Shown piece by piece: positions 48,958 to 57,100 of a stretch of 64,000 nt of DNA. The DNA is taken from NCBI GenBank assembly GCA_020725115.1, contig DYFR01000004.1, forward strand, positions 61,268 to 125,267, written 5' to 3'. Each line of letters starts with the position of its first letter. The first letter of the stretch is position 1. The notes beneath the pieces are model-generated. The model was not told the DNA's origin and searched no databases. It worked only from the letters and a program-made list of their open reading frames with translations. A program made the position numbers and the translations under genes. Source of the DNA: Thiohalomonas denitrificans. Lineage in GTDB: Bacteria > Pseudomonadota > Gammaproteobacteria > Thiohalomonadales > Thiohalomonadaceae.

Positions 48958-49988
48958 TTTATCTTCTCCTCATTTACCAGATGGTGGCAGGTTCCCGGCA
49001 GGTCCGCAGGGTAGAGGCGGTCAGCAAGTGGATTGCCGGAAACCTGTAACCGCGACGCTTGATCTAGGACCGCATCCATTCTCTCCATCCCTGTGCCGAA
49101 TCTAGGACTCGCTAGAGTTCGCCGCACGCCCCCGTGTACCTCGGTCAAAAGAGCCTCGAACTGCCCAGGGTAGATATCCCTGCTAAAGCGTTTTAACCCC
49201 TCGGCGCAATAGAACTCCGTGCGACAGCCACTCAGATGTTCACTATAAGTAGGCGATCCCATTGCAGCGACCAAGGAGAGTGGAGCGCCGGCTTGCTCGG
49301 AATAGGCCCTGAGAATCTCTTCTATGTACCGTTGTTCATTAGTCGTAGGGTGTGCAGGCGTTGACGGATTCTCACCTCGCTCAGCCACCACACCGAACAA
49401 TTCCGCGTGCGCGTTTGCATCTCGCGCATGCAAGTCAATAAGATCCTTTACTGGAAACTCGTGAATTCTCCCGAAATCGAATTCCAGCGCGACTTTAAGC
49501 GATGCTTCGTTTGCTGGGTAAACCGTCTTTGCTTTCGTCGTGCGCCACCATTCCGTGAACCGCTTTCTTAGTTCATCTGGTTTGGCGATCAAGTCATGCA
49601 AGCTCGGCGTCGTATTCCTTGGGGCGCAGATGAAGTAGTTTCTAGGTATTGGGTATGTCCCGATCGAGAGGTGGTGGAAAAACTTTGCCAGCTCAGGAAA
49701 GAATGTGGATTCACCGACGGCTGACTGATACTTTTTTGCTTGATAAAGATCCCAGCCATTCTCCACCAGCCCTGCCGAATAGCGAGCTTCTACATCGCGC
49801 CCAGCGTCCCCCGAACTGCCAATCCTCTGCACATACGCGTATTTCGTTCTGGGTCCCATTTGGACGCGACAACACTCCTCGATGAAGTCTTCCCATTGTT
49901 CCGGACTAAGTAATTGTACCAAGGACGCCGGCGGAAATGTTCCCTTTCTCTTTCTGCTTCCTAGCACTGCTTTCGACTGAATGGACAT
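48945..49988 (-). CDS. ABC-three-component effector with a PD-(D/E)xK-like N-terminal domain
   Basis: The 347-residue protein has two parts. Residues ~25-150 look like an Mrr/PD-(D/E)xK nuclease: WEDFIEECCR, GSSGDAGRDVEAR (acidic), and DLYQAKKY (QxK). Residues ~190-340 fit the C-terminal domain shared by ABC-3C effectors (RYIEEILRAYSEQAG, TYSEHLSGCRTEFYCAEGLKRFSRD, FEALLTEVHGGV). It is the first gene of the leftward three-gene operon. The likely role is DNA cleavage released by the ATPase; this is inferred from family layout. Confidence 0.75.
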   Translation of the reverse strand: MSIQSKAVLGSRKRKGTFPPASLVQLLSPEQWEDFIEECCRVQMGPRTKYAYVQRIGSSGDAGRDVEARYSAGLVENGWDLYQAKKYQSAVGESTFFPELAKFFHHLSIGTYPIPRNYFICAPRNTTPSLHDLIAKPDELRKRFTEWWRTTKAKTVYPANEASLKVALEFDFGRIHEFPVKDLIDLHARDANAHAELFGVVAERGENPSTPAHPTTNEQRYIEEILRAYSEQAGAPLSLVAAMGSPTYSEHLSGCRTEFYCAEGLKRFSRDIYPGQFEALLTEVHGGVRRTLASPRFGTGMERMDAVLDQASRLQVSGNPLADRLYPADLPGTCHHLVNEEKIKWVK

Positions 49989-50043
49989 TGCGTCTCCATT
50001 TCAATGAAACATCCGCGGGTTCCCCATCCTCTAAAGGGTGGGA

Positions 50044-50982
50044 TCAAGCCTTCCCTTGTGACTGGTCAAAACCCTGCAATTCGCGAATCCTTCTTCCACA
50101 AACATCAGCGGTAATTGCTTTGACCGATTGCACCCGCTCCCCTATCGCACTGAGTTCCTCTCCAGAAATTCGATAGCTCTTGCTATAGCGCGCATCCACA
50201 TAGGCGCGGCGCAGGAGGTCGAAGAGGTGTTCCTCATCGATCGTGTTTCTCGGGAAGACGGTCGTGAAGCGTGGATCGAATCCGGACGCTTGGGATAGAA
50301 GCTTCTCCAAGTCATGTTCTTTGGGCTTGTACCCCGTGTGCATGAGCAGAAGGCATGTGATGTAGCGCTCTGCCGCTTGATGGATGTAAAAGGCGGCGTT
50401 CTTATTGCTCCCGCGGGCGAGTGCATTACCGAAGTCAATGGCGAACTCATCCCCGCTGTGCATCCACTCCGAAAAATACTCCTCCGCATGCCTCAACATC
50501 ACCTCCGGAGGCAGCTCCTTCGGCGGCCTCGCCAGCGAATACCTCCCCGAATCCCAAAGCAGAAACCCTTCCTTCAGGATGTCCATAAAAAAGAACCGCC
50601 TCTCCGCCAGCATCTGGTTCACATGCTGAATCGTATGCACGATGAAGTTGATGCGGGTTCCTTTGCCTTCCGGCTGCAAGGCGGCCTTCAGCTTCTCGTC
50701 ATGGTTGACGTCCCGCTCGCGGTCCTTGTCGGCGGTGACGATGAGGATGTCGTAGTCGGAGTGGTAGCCGTAGGTGATGTGGTCTTCTTCGTATTCGTCC
50801 TCGACCCAGTCGCCTCTCGCGTGGGAGCCGAAGAGGATGATCATCTCCACGTCCTGGTGCTTGCGGATGGTCTCGACGACGCGGCGCAATTCGTCCTGCT
50901 TGTGGGGCGGGAGGTGTTTGGGGCGGGTCTTCATCTTGTACCAGGGCGAGGGGCCGCGGGTATCCTCGTAGCTGTGTTCCAT
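50044..50982 (-). CDS. Nucleotidyltransferase-HEPN fusion protein
   Basis: From the ATG at 50982 the product is 312 residues. The N-terminal MNT domain has the pol-beta motif IILFGSHARGDW and, after an acidic insert, SDYDILIV. The C-terminal HEPN domain (residues ~190-305) has AAFYIHQAAERYITCLLLMHTGYKPKEHDLEKLL. In toxin-antitoxin pairs these two domains are often separate proteins; here they are fused. The usual HEPN RNase motif RxxxxH is not obvious. Its start shares a base with the stop of the small gene upstream (TGATG), so translation is coupled. The frame open before the ATG belongs to that other reading frame. Confidence 0.82.
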   Translation of the reverse strand: MEHSYEDTRGPSPWYKMKTRPKHLPPHKQDELRRVVETIRKHQDVEMIILFGSHARGDWVEDEYEEDHITYGYHSDYDILIVTADKDRERDVNHDEKLKAALQPEGKGTRINFIVHTIQHVNQMLAERRFFFMDILKEGFLLWDSGRYSLARPPKELPPEVMLRHAEEYFSEWMHSGDEFAIDFGNALARGSNKNAAFYIHQAAERYITCLLLMHTGYKPKEHDLEKLLSQASGFDPRFTTVFPRNTIDEEHLFDLLRRAYVDARYSKSYRISGEELSAIGERVQSVKAITADVCGRRIRELQGFDQSQGKA

Positions 50983-51197
50983 CACGGCTGGGCCTCCTCT
51001 GGGGTGCGGACGCTCCGGCCCAAATCCTCCAGGGCCCCGGTGGCCCGTTCGAGCCGGACGGCGAGGTCGTGCAGTACCTGGGCGAAGGCGCCGCGGTCCA
51101 CGTCGTGGAGGTCGGGCCCGGCCAGCATCAAATCGGCGAGCAGGCGCACGTGACCGGCGATTAGGCCGAGGTCCGTGGCAACGTCGTACTTTTCCAT
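50982..51197 (-). CDS. Small helical protein coupled to the MNT-HEPN gene (copy A)
   Basis: The 71-residue protein is predicted all-helical: DLGLIAGHVRLLADLMLAGPDLHDVDRGAFAQVLHDLAVRLERA. It has no known motif. It shares a pattern (IA..VRL.A.L, then D..R.A...LL.DLA..LE) with the 72-residue protein at 51630. TGATG overlap with the MNT-HEPN start argues that it is real and works with it, for example as a regulator or antitoxin-like partner. That function is inference. Confidence 0.6.
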   Translation of the reverse strand: MEKYDVATDLGLIAGHVRLLADLMLAGPDLHDVDRGAFAQVLHDLAVRLERATGALEDLGRSVRTPEEAQP

Positions 51198-51308
51198 GTC
51201 TTGTCTCCTGACGGGTTCGTTCCATGTGTCCGCGGGGCCGTTCCTACGGCCGAGTGGGCACTTCGTTCCTGGTCAGGTGCGGCGGGCTTGTTCCCCTCGC
51301 GGGTGTTC

Positions 51309-51361
51309 TATTACGCCCTCGCCCGGATTCGACTTCACCGGGCGCATCGGCCGCCTGAAAC
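51309..51361. repeat. 53-bp direct repeat upstream of small gene A
   Basis: TATTACGCCCTCGCCCGGAT and the following 33 bases recur at 52011-52063 with one mismatch. Each copy lies about 110-165 bp upstream of one of the two small helical genes. CAGGTGCGGCGGG also precedes both copies. A cassette duplication is the simplest reading. Confidence 0.75.
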
Positions 51362-51520
51362 AGTTGGGATACTAGCGCGATGTGTGGGGTTGGGGAAGGG
51401 TGGATTCGTTGCGGCGCAGTGCGTGGACTTCGTGGGGCGGAGATTTATTCCCTCACCCTGTCCTCGGGCCGCCTGTGTCCGGTGAAGCCACGCGAGTGCA
51501 TTGACGCCGCGCGTTGGGAC

Positions 51521-51585
51521 GTGCCGGATGCGCTGTCGCTTATCCGGCCTACATTGAATATTCGCCGAGAGGACTCGGCTCCTAC
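51521..51585. repeat. Mixed REP sequences
   Basis: GTGCCGGATGCGCTGTCGCTTATCCGGCCTACA resembles the enterobacterial REP/BIME hairpin and is followed at once by TTCGCCGAGAGGACTCGGCTCCTAC, the right half of the GTAGGAGCC family. Confidence 0.6.
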
Positions 51586-51629
51586 CGGGATCGCCAGGCG
51601 GCTGTCGCTAACTGACGGGCATTCTGACG

Positions 51630-51848
51630 TTAGGTACAGTTTTCTCGCGTACCGTGCGGCGCCGTGGGTTCCCGCCCGGTATCGGTCGAGCCGTGTTCCA
51701 GCCAGTCGGCCAGGTCCAGCAGTAGTTCGATGAGGGCGAGGCGTTCGGGATCGCGGAATTTGCCGTTTGCCTTCAACAGGCGGGCGTAGAGGCGGATGTC
51801 GCTGGCGGCGATCTTGATGCGTTCGACGGGGTTGTTCGGGCGGTCCAT
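51630..51848 (-). CDS. Small helical protein (copy B), related to the one at 50982
   Basis: The 72-residue protein has MDRPNNPVERIKIAASDIRLYARLLKANGKFRDPERLALIELLLDLADWLEHG, then a polar tail. It aligns by eye with copy A over about 40 residues, and the upstream DNA of both copies is repeated. It has no MNT-HEPN gene behind it, so it is a solo copy. Unknown function. Confidence 0.5.
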   Translation of the reverse strand: MDRPNNPVERIKIAASDIRLYARLLKANGKFRDPERLALIELLLDLADWLEHGSTDTGREPTAPHGTRENCT

Positions 51849-52010
51849 ACCGATTCTCCTGACAGTTCGATATACGGCCGCGCGCCGCAGGGCGGTGCGC
51901 GGGTTTCGTCCTATCAGGTGCGGCGGGTTTGTTTCCGTTGAGAAATCATCGCGACTCTTTGCCCCTCGCCCGAGGGCGGAGGAACTGCGTATCGACGCTC
52001 AACGGTGTGT

Positions 52011-52063
52011 TATTACGCCCTCGCCCGGATTCGACATCACCGGGCGCATCGGCCGCCTGAAAC
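52011..52063. repeat. 53-bp direct repeat upstream of small gene B
   Basis: The partner of 51309-51361, with one T/A difference. Confidence 0.75.
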
Positions 52064-52179
52064 GGGTCGATGGTAGCGCAGAGGCGGCGGGGGAAGGAAG
52101 GGTAAGGGGGAATGGAGATGCCTCAGGTGGGGAAGGGCGGAGAGAAGATTGGCAGGGCCATGGGCCGTTTCCGGGCTTG

Positions 52180-52231
52180 GTAGGAGCCCAGTCCCTTGGG
52201 CGATTATTCGCCGAGAGGACTCGGCTCCTAC
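52180..52231. repeat. REP-like GTAGGAGCC palindrome
   Basis: GTAGGAGCCCAGTCCCTTGG opens the left half and TTCGCCGAGAGGACTCGGCT the right half, which ends CCTAC. It is the closest relative of the copy at 12225. Confidence 0.72.
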
Positions 52232-52237
52232 AGGCCC

Positions 52238-52319
52238 GTAGGTTGGGGTGAGGAGCGAACCCCAACGCGATGGTGGCACGGTTGAACATGTTGGGGTTCG
52301 CAAGCTCACCCCAACCTAC
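52238..52319. repeat. 75-bp direct repeat, right copy (complete palindrome)
   Basis: GTAGGTTGGGGTGAG at the left end pairs with CTCACCCCAACCTAC at the right end. It is the partner of 41751-41825 in direct orientation and brackets 10.4 kb of island DNA with it. Confidence 0.8.
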
Positions 52320-52347
52320 ATGGACTGGGCGATTATTCGCCGAAAAA

Positions 52348-52368
52348 ATCGGGGACGTACCACGGTTT
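52348..52368. repeat. ATCGGGGACGTACCACGGTTT tag, left copy
   Basis: A 21-bp sequence repeated exactly at 57546-57566 in the same orientation; the two flank the antitoxin, regulator, RhuM-Fic and hsdR genes. Tags like this are often seen next to REP-associated transposase remnants. Confidence 0.65.
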
Positions 52369-52404
52369 CCCCATGCGCGAGTATGCCGCAGGAAGCCAGC
52401 GCCC

Positions 52405-52680
52405 CTAGGTGCGACGACGGCCCTTCTCAACATCTTCCATGAGCCAGGCCTTGATCAAGGATTGATAAGGCATATCGCGCCGGTTCGCCTCGATCTTGAT
52501 GCGCTCGAGCAGGGGTTCCGGCAGGCGCAGGGAGATGGTTTTGGTCGACGGTTTCAGGTTGAGAAAAGAGGCCGGTAGCGCCTGGCGCCAGTCGACATAC
52601 TCGCTCGAATCGTGGGTTTCCCAGAAGGCGCGTTCCTCCGCCTCGGTCTTGAATTCAGGAATCTTTTTGGCGTTGCTCAT
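52405..52680 (-). CDS. BrnA/CopG-type antitoxin
   Basis: The 91-residue protein has KKIPEFKTEAEERAFWETHDSSEYVDW at the N-terminus and a ribbon-helix-helix C-terminus (TKTISLRLPEPLLERIKIEANRRDMPYQSLIKAWL). This is the BrnA/COG5304-type layout, where the tail binds DNA and the front blocks a BrnT-like ribonuclease. Its start overlaps the end of a broken toxin remnant, as brnT and brnA normally overlap. With the toxin lost it would be an orphan antitoxin or repressor. Confidence 0.82.
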   Translation of the reverse strand: MSNAKKIPEFKTEAEERAFWETHDSSEYVDWRQALPASFLNLKPSTKTISLRLPEPLLERIKIEANRRDMPYQSLIKAWLMEDVEKGRRRT

Positions 52681-52800
52681 AAAAAGTTCTCTCTTTGCGG
52701 TGCATGTCGCGGGCGGAAATCACCAGGATCAGCGTACCACTCGCGCACATCAGCATATACGCACCGCACAAGCAGTGCACCGGTGCCGGCGGGTGTTGTG
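52655..52800 (-). pseudogene. Broken BrnT-like toxin remnant
   Basis: Just upstream of the antitoxin, the minus strand encodes GTLILVISARDMHRKERTF and then YEQRQKDS before a TGA at 52655, the typical C-terminal end of BrnT/COG2929 toxins (SAR followed by KER and an aromatic). The preceding strand text GALLVRCVYADVREW is in another frame, joined near 52738, so a frameshift is present. The 5' two-thirds cannot be found; the winged-helix gene starts on the opposite strand where it should be. Confidence 0.55.
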
Positions 52801-52815
52801 TAGTTCATCAAGTGT

Positions 52816-52827
52816 GAACTATAGTTC
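52816..52827. promoter_or_regulatory. Palindromic operator/promoter of the winged-helix gene
   Basis: GAACTATAGTTC is a perfect 12-bp palindrome about 18-30 bp ahead of the start codon. Its centre TATAGT can serve as a -10 element, so binding would block transcription. Related half-sites (TAGTTCA, TGTGAAC) surround it. Autoregulation by the adjacent protein is inferred. Confidence 0.55.
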
Positions 52828-52844
52828 GTGAAAATTGGACCTTG

Positions 52845-53126
52845 ATGTATCCGACCATGAGCCAGCTCAGCGATGCCCTGTTTACCGAGACCCAGAAGAA
52901 GGTGCTGGGCCTGCTGTATGGGCAGCCGGAAAGGAGCTTTTACACCAAGGAGATCCTGCGCCTGACCGGGATGGGGGTGGCGACCATCAAGCGCGAGCTG
53001 GACCGCATGCTGGCGGCGGGCATCCTGACCATGACCAAGGTGGGCAACCAGCACCATTACCAGGCCAACCCTGCCTGCCCCATCTATGGCGAGTTGGTCG
53101 GCATCGTGCGGAAGACCATAGGATAG
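52845..53126 (+). CDS. Winged-helix transcriptional regulator, possibly the N-terminal part of a lost MNT protein
   Basis: The 93-residue product shows an ArsR/MarR-like winged helix: LSDALFTETQKKVLGLLYGQPERSFYTKEILRLTGMGVATIKRELDRMLAAGILTMTKVG, wing NQHHYQANP, and CPIYGELVGIVRKTIG. In databases this domain is commonly fused to a nucleotidyltransferase that would start right after RKTxG; here the frame stops there. It may be a complete small repressor or a truncated protein. The start may be ATG 52845 or 52857. It precedes RhuM-Fic and hsdR on the same strand. Confidence 0.7.
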   Translation: MYPTMSQLSDALFTETQKKVLGLLYGQPERSFYTKEILRLTGMGVATIKRELDRMLAAGILTMTKVGNQHHYQANPACPIYGELVGIVRKTIG

Positions 53127-53175
53127 GCCGGAGACGCCGAGTATGGACGTACAGGGAATGAGTGGGGAGGGAACG

Positions 53176-54192
53176 ATGGAGCCAAATAACATCGAGATTT
53201 ACCAGACCGCAGACGGGGAAACACGGATCGATGTACGGTTCGAGCGGGACACCCTCTGGCTGACGCAGGCCCAAATGGCGGAATTGTTCGACAAGGACAG
53301 CGATACCATCGGCTTGCATCTGAAGAATATCTACGAGTCCGGCGAGCTTGAGGAAAATTCAACTACCGAGGATTCCTCGGTAGTTCGTCAGGAGGGCAAA
53401 CGGCAGGTCAAGCGCAGGCTCCGTTTCTACAATCTGGATGCCGTCATTTCGGTGGGCTATCGCGTCAATTCGCGCAAGGGCACGCAATTCCGCATATGGG
53501 CCACCCAGCGCCTGCGCGAATATCTGGTGCAGGGGTATGCCATCAACAAGGCGCGCTTCGAGCAGAATGCCGTTGAACTGGAACAGGCGCTCGCGCTGAT
53601 CCGCAAGGCGGCACTATCCCCCGAGCTGACCCGCGAGGCGGGGAGCGGGCTGGTGGAGATCGTCAGCCGCTATACCCAGACCTTTCTCTGGCTGCAACGT
53701 TACGACGAGGGGATGCTGACCGAGCCTGCGGGGCAGTCCGGTGGGCGGCTGCCTTCGGAGGCGGAGGCGATGGCGGCATTACAGGCCTTGAAAAAGTCGC
53801 TGATCGGGCGCGGCGAGGCGACCGAGTTGTTTGCCCAGCCGCGCGGTGACGGGCTGGGCTCGATTTTGGGCAACCTCGACCAGTCGGTGTTCGGCGAGCC
53901 GGCCTATCCCACCGTGGAGAGCAAGGCGGCACACCTGCTCTATTTTGTGGTCAAGAATCATCCGTTCTCCGATGGCAACAAGCGCAGCGGGGCGTTCCTG
54001 TTCGTCGATTTCCTGCATCGCAACGGCCGGCTGTTGAATGCCCAGGGCGAGGCGCTGATCAACGATACCGGGCTTGCGGCCTTGACCCTGCTGGTGGCCG
54101 AATCCGACCCGAAGCAGAAGGAGACCCTGATCCGCCTGATCATGAATATGCTGGCGGTGTCGGGAACAAGTGACAGGGGAACAGACGCTTGA
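53176..54192 (+). CDS. RhuM-Fic/Doc fusion protein
   Basis: The 338-residue protein starts at the ATG at 53176, with GGGAGGGAACG before it. The N-terminal RhuM domain has IEIYQTADGETRIDVRFERDTLWLTQAQMAELFDKD and RRLRFYNLDAVISVGYRVNS. The C-terminal Fic/Doc domain has the catalytic loop NHPFSDGNKRSGAFLFVDFL (HPFxDGNKR). Fic enzymes transfer AMP or phosphate to proteins. The TGA overlaps the TTG start of hsdR, so the two are translationally coupled. Genes of this kind often sit inside type I restriction loci. Confidence 0.88.
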   Translation: MEPNNIEIYQTADGETRIDVRFERDTLWLTQAQMAELFDKDSDTIGLHLKNIYESGELEENSTTEDSSVVRQEGKRQVKRRLRFYNLDAVISVGYRVNSRKGTQFRIWATQRLREYLVQGYAINKARFEQNAVELEQALALIRKAALSPELTREAGSGLVEIVSRYTQTFLWLQRYDEGMLTEPAGQSGGRLPSEAEAMAALQALKKSLIGRGEATELFAQPRGDGLGSILGNLDQSVFGEPAYPTVESKAAHLLYFVVKNHPFSDGNKRSGAFLFVDFLHRNGRLLNAQGEALINDTGLAALTLLVAESDPKQKETLIRLIMNMLAVSGTSDRGTDA

Positions 54193-57100
54193 GCCGCCTC
54201 ACCGAATCCACCATCGAAGAGTTCGCCATCAATCTGTTCGAACGGCTGGGCTACCGCCACCTGCACGGCCCGGACATTGCCCCCGACAGCGAGAGCCCGG
54301 AGCGGCGTGACTATGCCGAGGTGCTGCTGGCCGGTCGGCTCGACGCGGCACTGCGGCGCATCAACCCCAGGCTACCGTCTGACCTGCTGCAAACCGCGCT
54401 CAAGGATGTGCAGCGTATCCATTCGCCCGAACTGCTGGCCAATAATGAAACCCTTCATCGTCTGTTGACCGAAGGCGTGCCGGTAAGCACCCACAAGGAG
54501 GGAGGCGAGCGTGGCGAGCGCGTGTGGCTGCTCGATTTCGCGCACCCCGAGAACAACGAGTTCCTGGTGGTCAACCAGTTCACGGTGATCGACAACCACC
54601 AGAACAAGCGGCCCGATCTGGTGCTGTTCGTCAACGGCATTCCCTTGGTGGTGATCGAGCTGAAGAATGCCGCCGATGAAAACGCCACCCTCAGGACGGC
54701 GTGGCTACAGATCGAGACCTACAAGCAGGCCATCCCCAGCCTCTTCACCTACAACGCCTTGGTGGTGATCTCCGATGGCCTGGAGGCCAAGGCCGGTTCT
54801 CTCTCGGCGGGCCTGTCGCGCTTCATGGCATGGAAGAGTGCCGACGGCAAGGCCGAGGCCTCGCACCTCGTCAGCCAGTTGGAGACGCTGATCAACGGCA
54901 TGCTGAACCAGTCCACCTTGCTGGATCTGGTGCGCCACTTCATCGTCTTCGAGAAGGGGAAGAGGGAAGACCCCAAGACCCGGCAGATCAGCATCACCAC
55001 CGTGAAGAAGCTGGCGGCCTATCACCAGTACTATGCGGTGAATGCGGCGGTGGCCTCCACCTTGCGTGCGGCGGACATGGCGCCAGAGAAGAATCTGCGC
55101 GAGTCACCGGAGAGCTACGGTCTGCCCGGTGTGGCCCAGCAACCATGCGGTGACCGCAAGGCGGGCGTGGTGTGGCACACCCAGGGCTCGGGCAAGTCGC
55201 TCTCCATGGTGTTCTATACCGGCAAGATCGTGCTGGCGCTCGATAACCCGACGGTGCTGGTGATCACCGACCGCAACGACCTGGACGACCAGCTCTTCGA
55301 CACCTTCGCCGCTTCCAAGCAGCTGCTGCGGCAGGAGCCGGTGCAGGCCGAGAGCCGCGAGCACCTGAAGGAGCTGCTGAAGGTGGCCTCGGGCGGCGTG
55401 GTTTTCACCACCATCCAGAAATTTCAGCCCGAGTCGGGCAATGTGTACGAAGAGCTTTCAGGCCGCCGCAACATCGTGGTGATCGCCGATGAGGCCCATC
55501 GCACCCAGTATGGTTTCGCCGCCAAGACGGTGGACGAAAAAGGCGCCGGTGGCGAGGTGATCGGCAAGAAGGTCGTTTACGGCTTCGCCAAGTACCTGCG
55601 CGATGCCCTGCCCAATGCGACCTATCTCGGTTTTACCGGTACCCCCATCGAGAAGACCGACGTGAACACCCCGGCGGTGTTCGGCAACTACGTCGATATC
55701 TACGACATCGCCCAGGCGGTGGAAGACGGCGCGACGGTGCGCATCTATTACGAAAGCCGCCTGGCCAAGGTGTCACTCAGCGAGGAAGGCAAGAAGCTCA
55801 TCGCCGAGCTGGACGAAGAGCTGGATCAGGAGGAGCTGACCGAGACCCAGAAGGCCAAGGCCAAGTGGACCAAGATGGAGGCGCTGATCGGCAGCGAACA
55901 GCGCATCAAGAACATCGCCCGCGATATCGTCAGCCACTTCGAGGCGCGGCAGGAGGTGTTCGCCGGTAAGGGCATGGTGGTGAGCATGTCGCGGCGCATC
56001 GCCGCCGAGCTGTACGAGGCGCTCATCAAGCTGCGCCCCGACTGGCATTCGGATGACCTCACCAAGGGCGCCATCAAGGTGGTGATGACTGCCGCATCAA
56101 GCGACGGCCCCAAGCTGGCCAAGCACCACACCACCAAGGAGCAGCGCAAGCTGCTGGCGGAGCGCATGAAGGATGACGACGACCCGCTCAAGCTGGTGAT
56201 CGTGCGCGACATGTGGCTGACCGGGTTCGATGCCCCGAGCATGCACACCCTCTACATCGACAAGCCGATGAAAGGACACAACCTGATGCAGGCCATCGCC
56301 CGCGTCAATCGCGTTCACAAGGACAAGCCGGGCGGCCTGGTGGTCGATTACCTGGGCATCGCAGCGGATCTCAAGGAGGCGCTGTCGTTCTATTCCGATG
56401 CCGGCGGCAAAGGTGACCCGACCCTGGCGCAGGAGCAGGCGGTGGCCCTGATGCTGGAGAAGCTCGAAGTGATCTCCGCCATGTATCACGGCTTCCCTTA
56501 CGAGGATTACTTCGAGGCCGACACCTCGCAAAAGCTCTCTCTGATCCTGGCGGCGGAGGAGCACATCCTCGGTCTGGAGGATGGCCGCAAGCGATACATC
56601 AACGAGGTGACGGCCCTCTCGCAGGCTTTCGCCATCGCCGTTCCCCACGAACAGGCCATGGACGTTAAGGATGAAGTGGGCTTCTTCCAGGCGGTGAAGG
56701 CACGCCTCGCCAAGTTCGACGCCACCGGCGAGGGGCGCAGCAATGAAGAGATCGAAACCACCATCCGCCAGGTCATCGACCAGGCGCTGGTGTCGGAACA
56801 GGTGATCGACGTCTTCGACGCCGCCGGCATCAAGAAGCCGGACATCTCCATCCTCTCCGACGACTTTCTGGCGGAATTGAAGGGCTACCAACACAAGAAT
56901 GTCGCCCTGGAGGTCTTGAAGAAACTCCTCAACGACGAACTGAAGGCCCGCGCCAAGCGTAATCTCGTACAGAGCCGGTCATTGATGGAAATGTTGGAAA
57001 ACTCCATCAAGAAATATCACAACAAAATTCTGACCGCCGCCGAGGTGATGGAAGAGCTGATCAAGATCAGCAAAGAGATCGTCGCCTCCGACGACGAGGC

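Larger units (their letters stand above)
51198..51629. other. Non-coding stretch with repeats upstream of the small gene
   Basis: No gene is supported here. It holds one of a pair of 53-bp direct repeats (51309-51361), a GCAGTGCG-rich stretch, and a REP-like block at 51521-51585. Confidence 0.55.
51849..52404. other. Repeat-rich non-coding stretch
   Basis: No gene is supported. In order it holds a 53-bp direct repeat (52011), a GTAGGAGCC REP-like palindrome (52180), the right copy of the 75-bp repeat (52238), and a GGGGACGTACCACG tag (52348). Confidence 0.6.

Noticed and set aside
51521..51585. CRISPR-like repeat
   Set aside because: Repeats in this region are palindromic REP types with irregular spacing and no spacers; no CRISPR array or cas gene is seen in the window.
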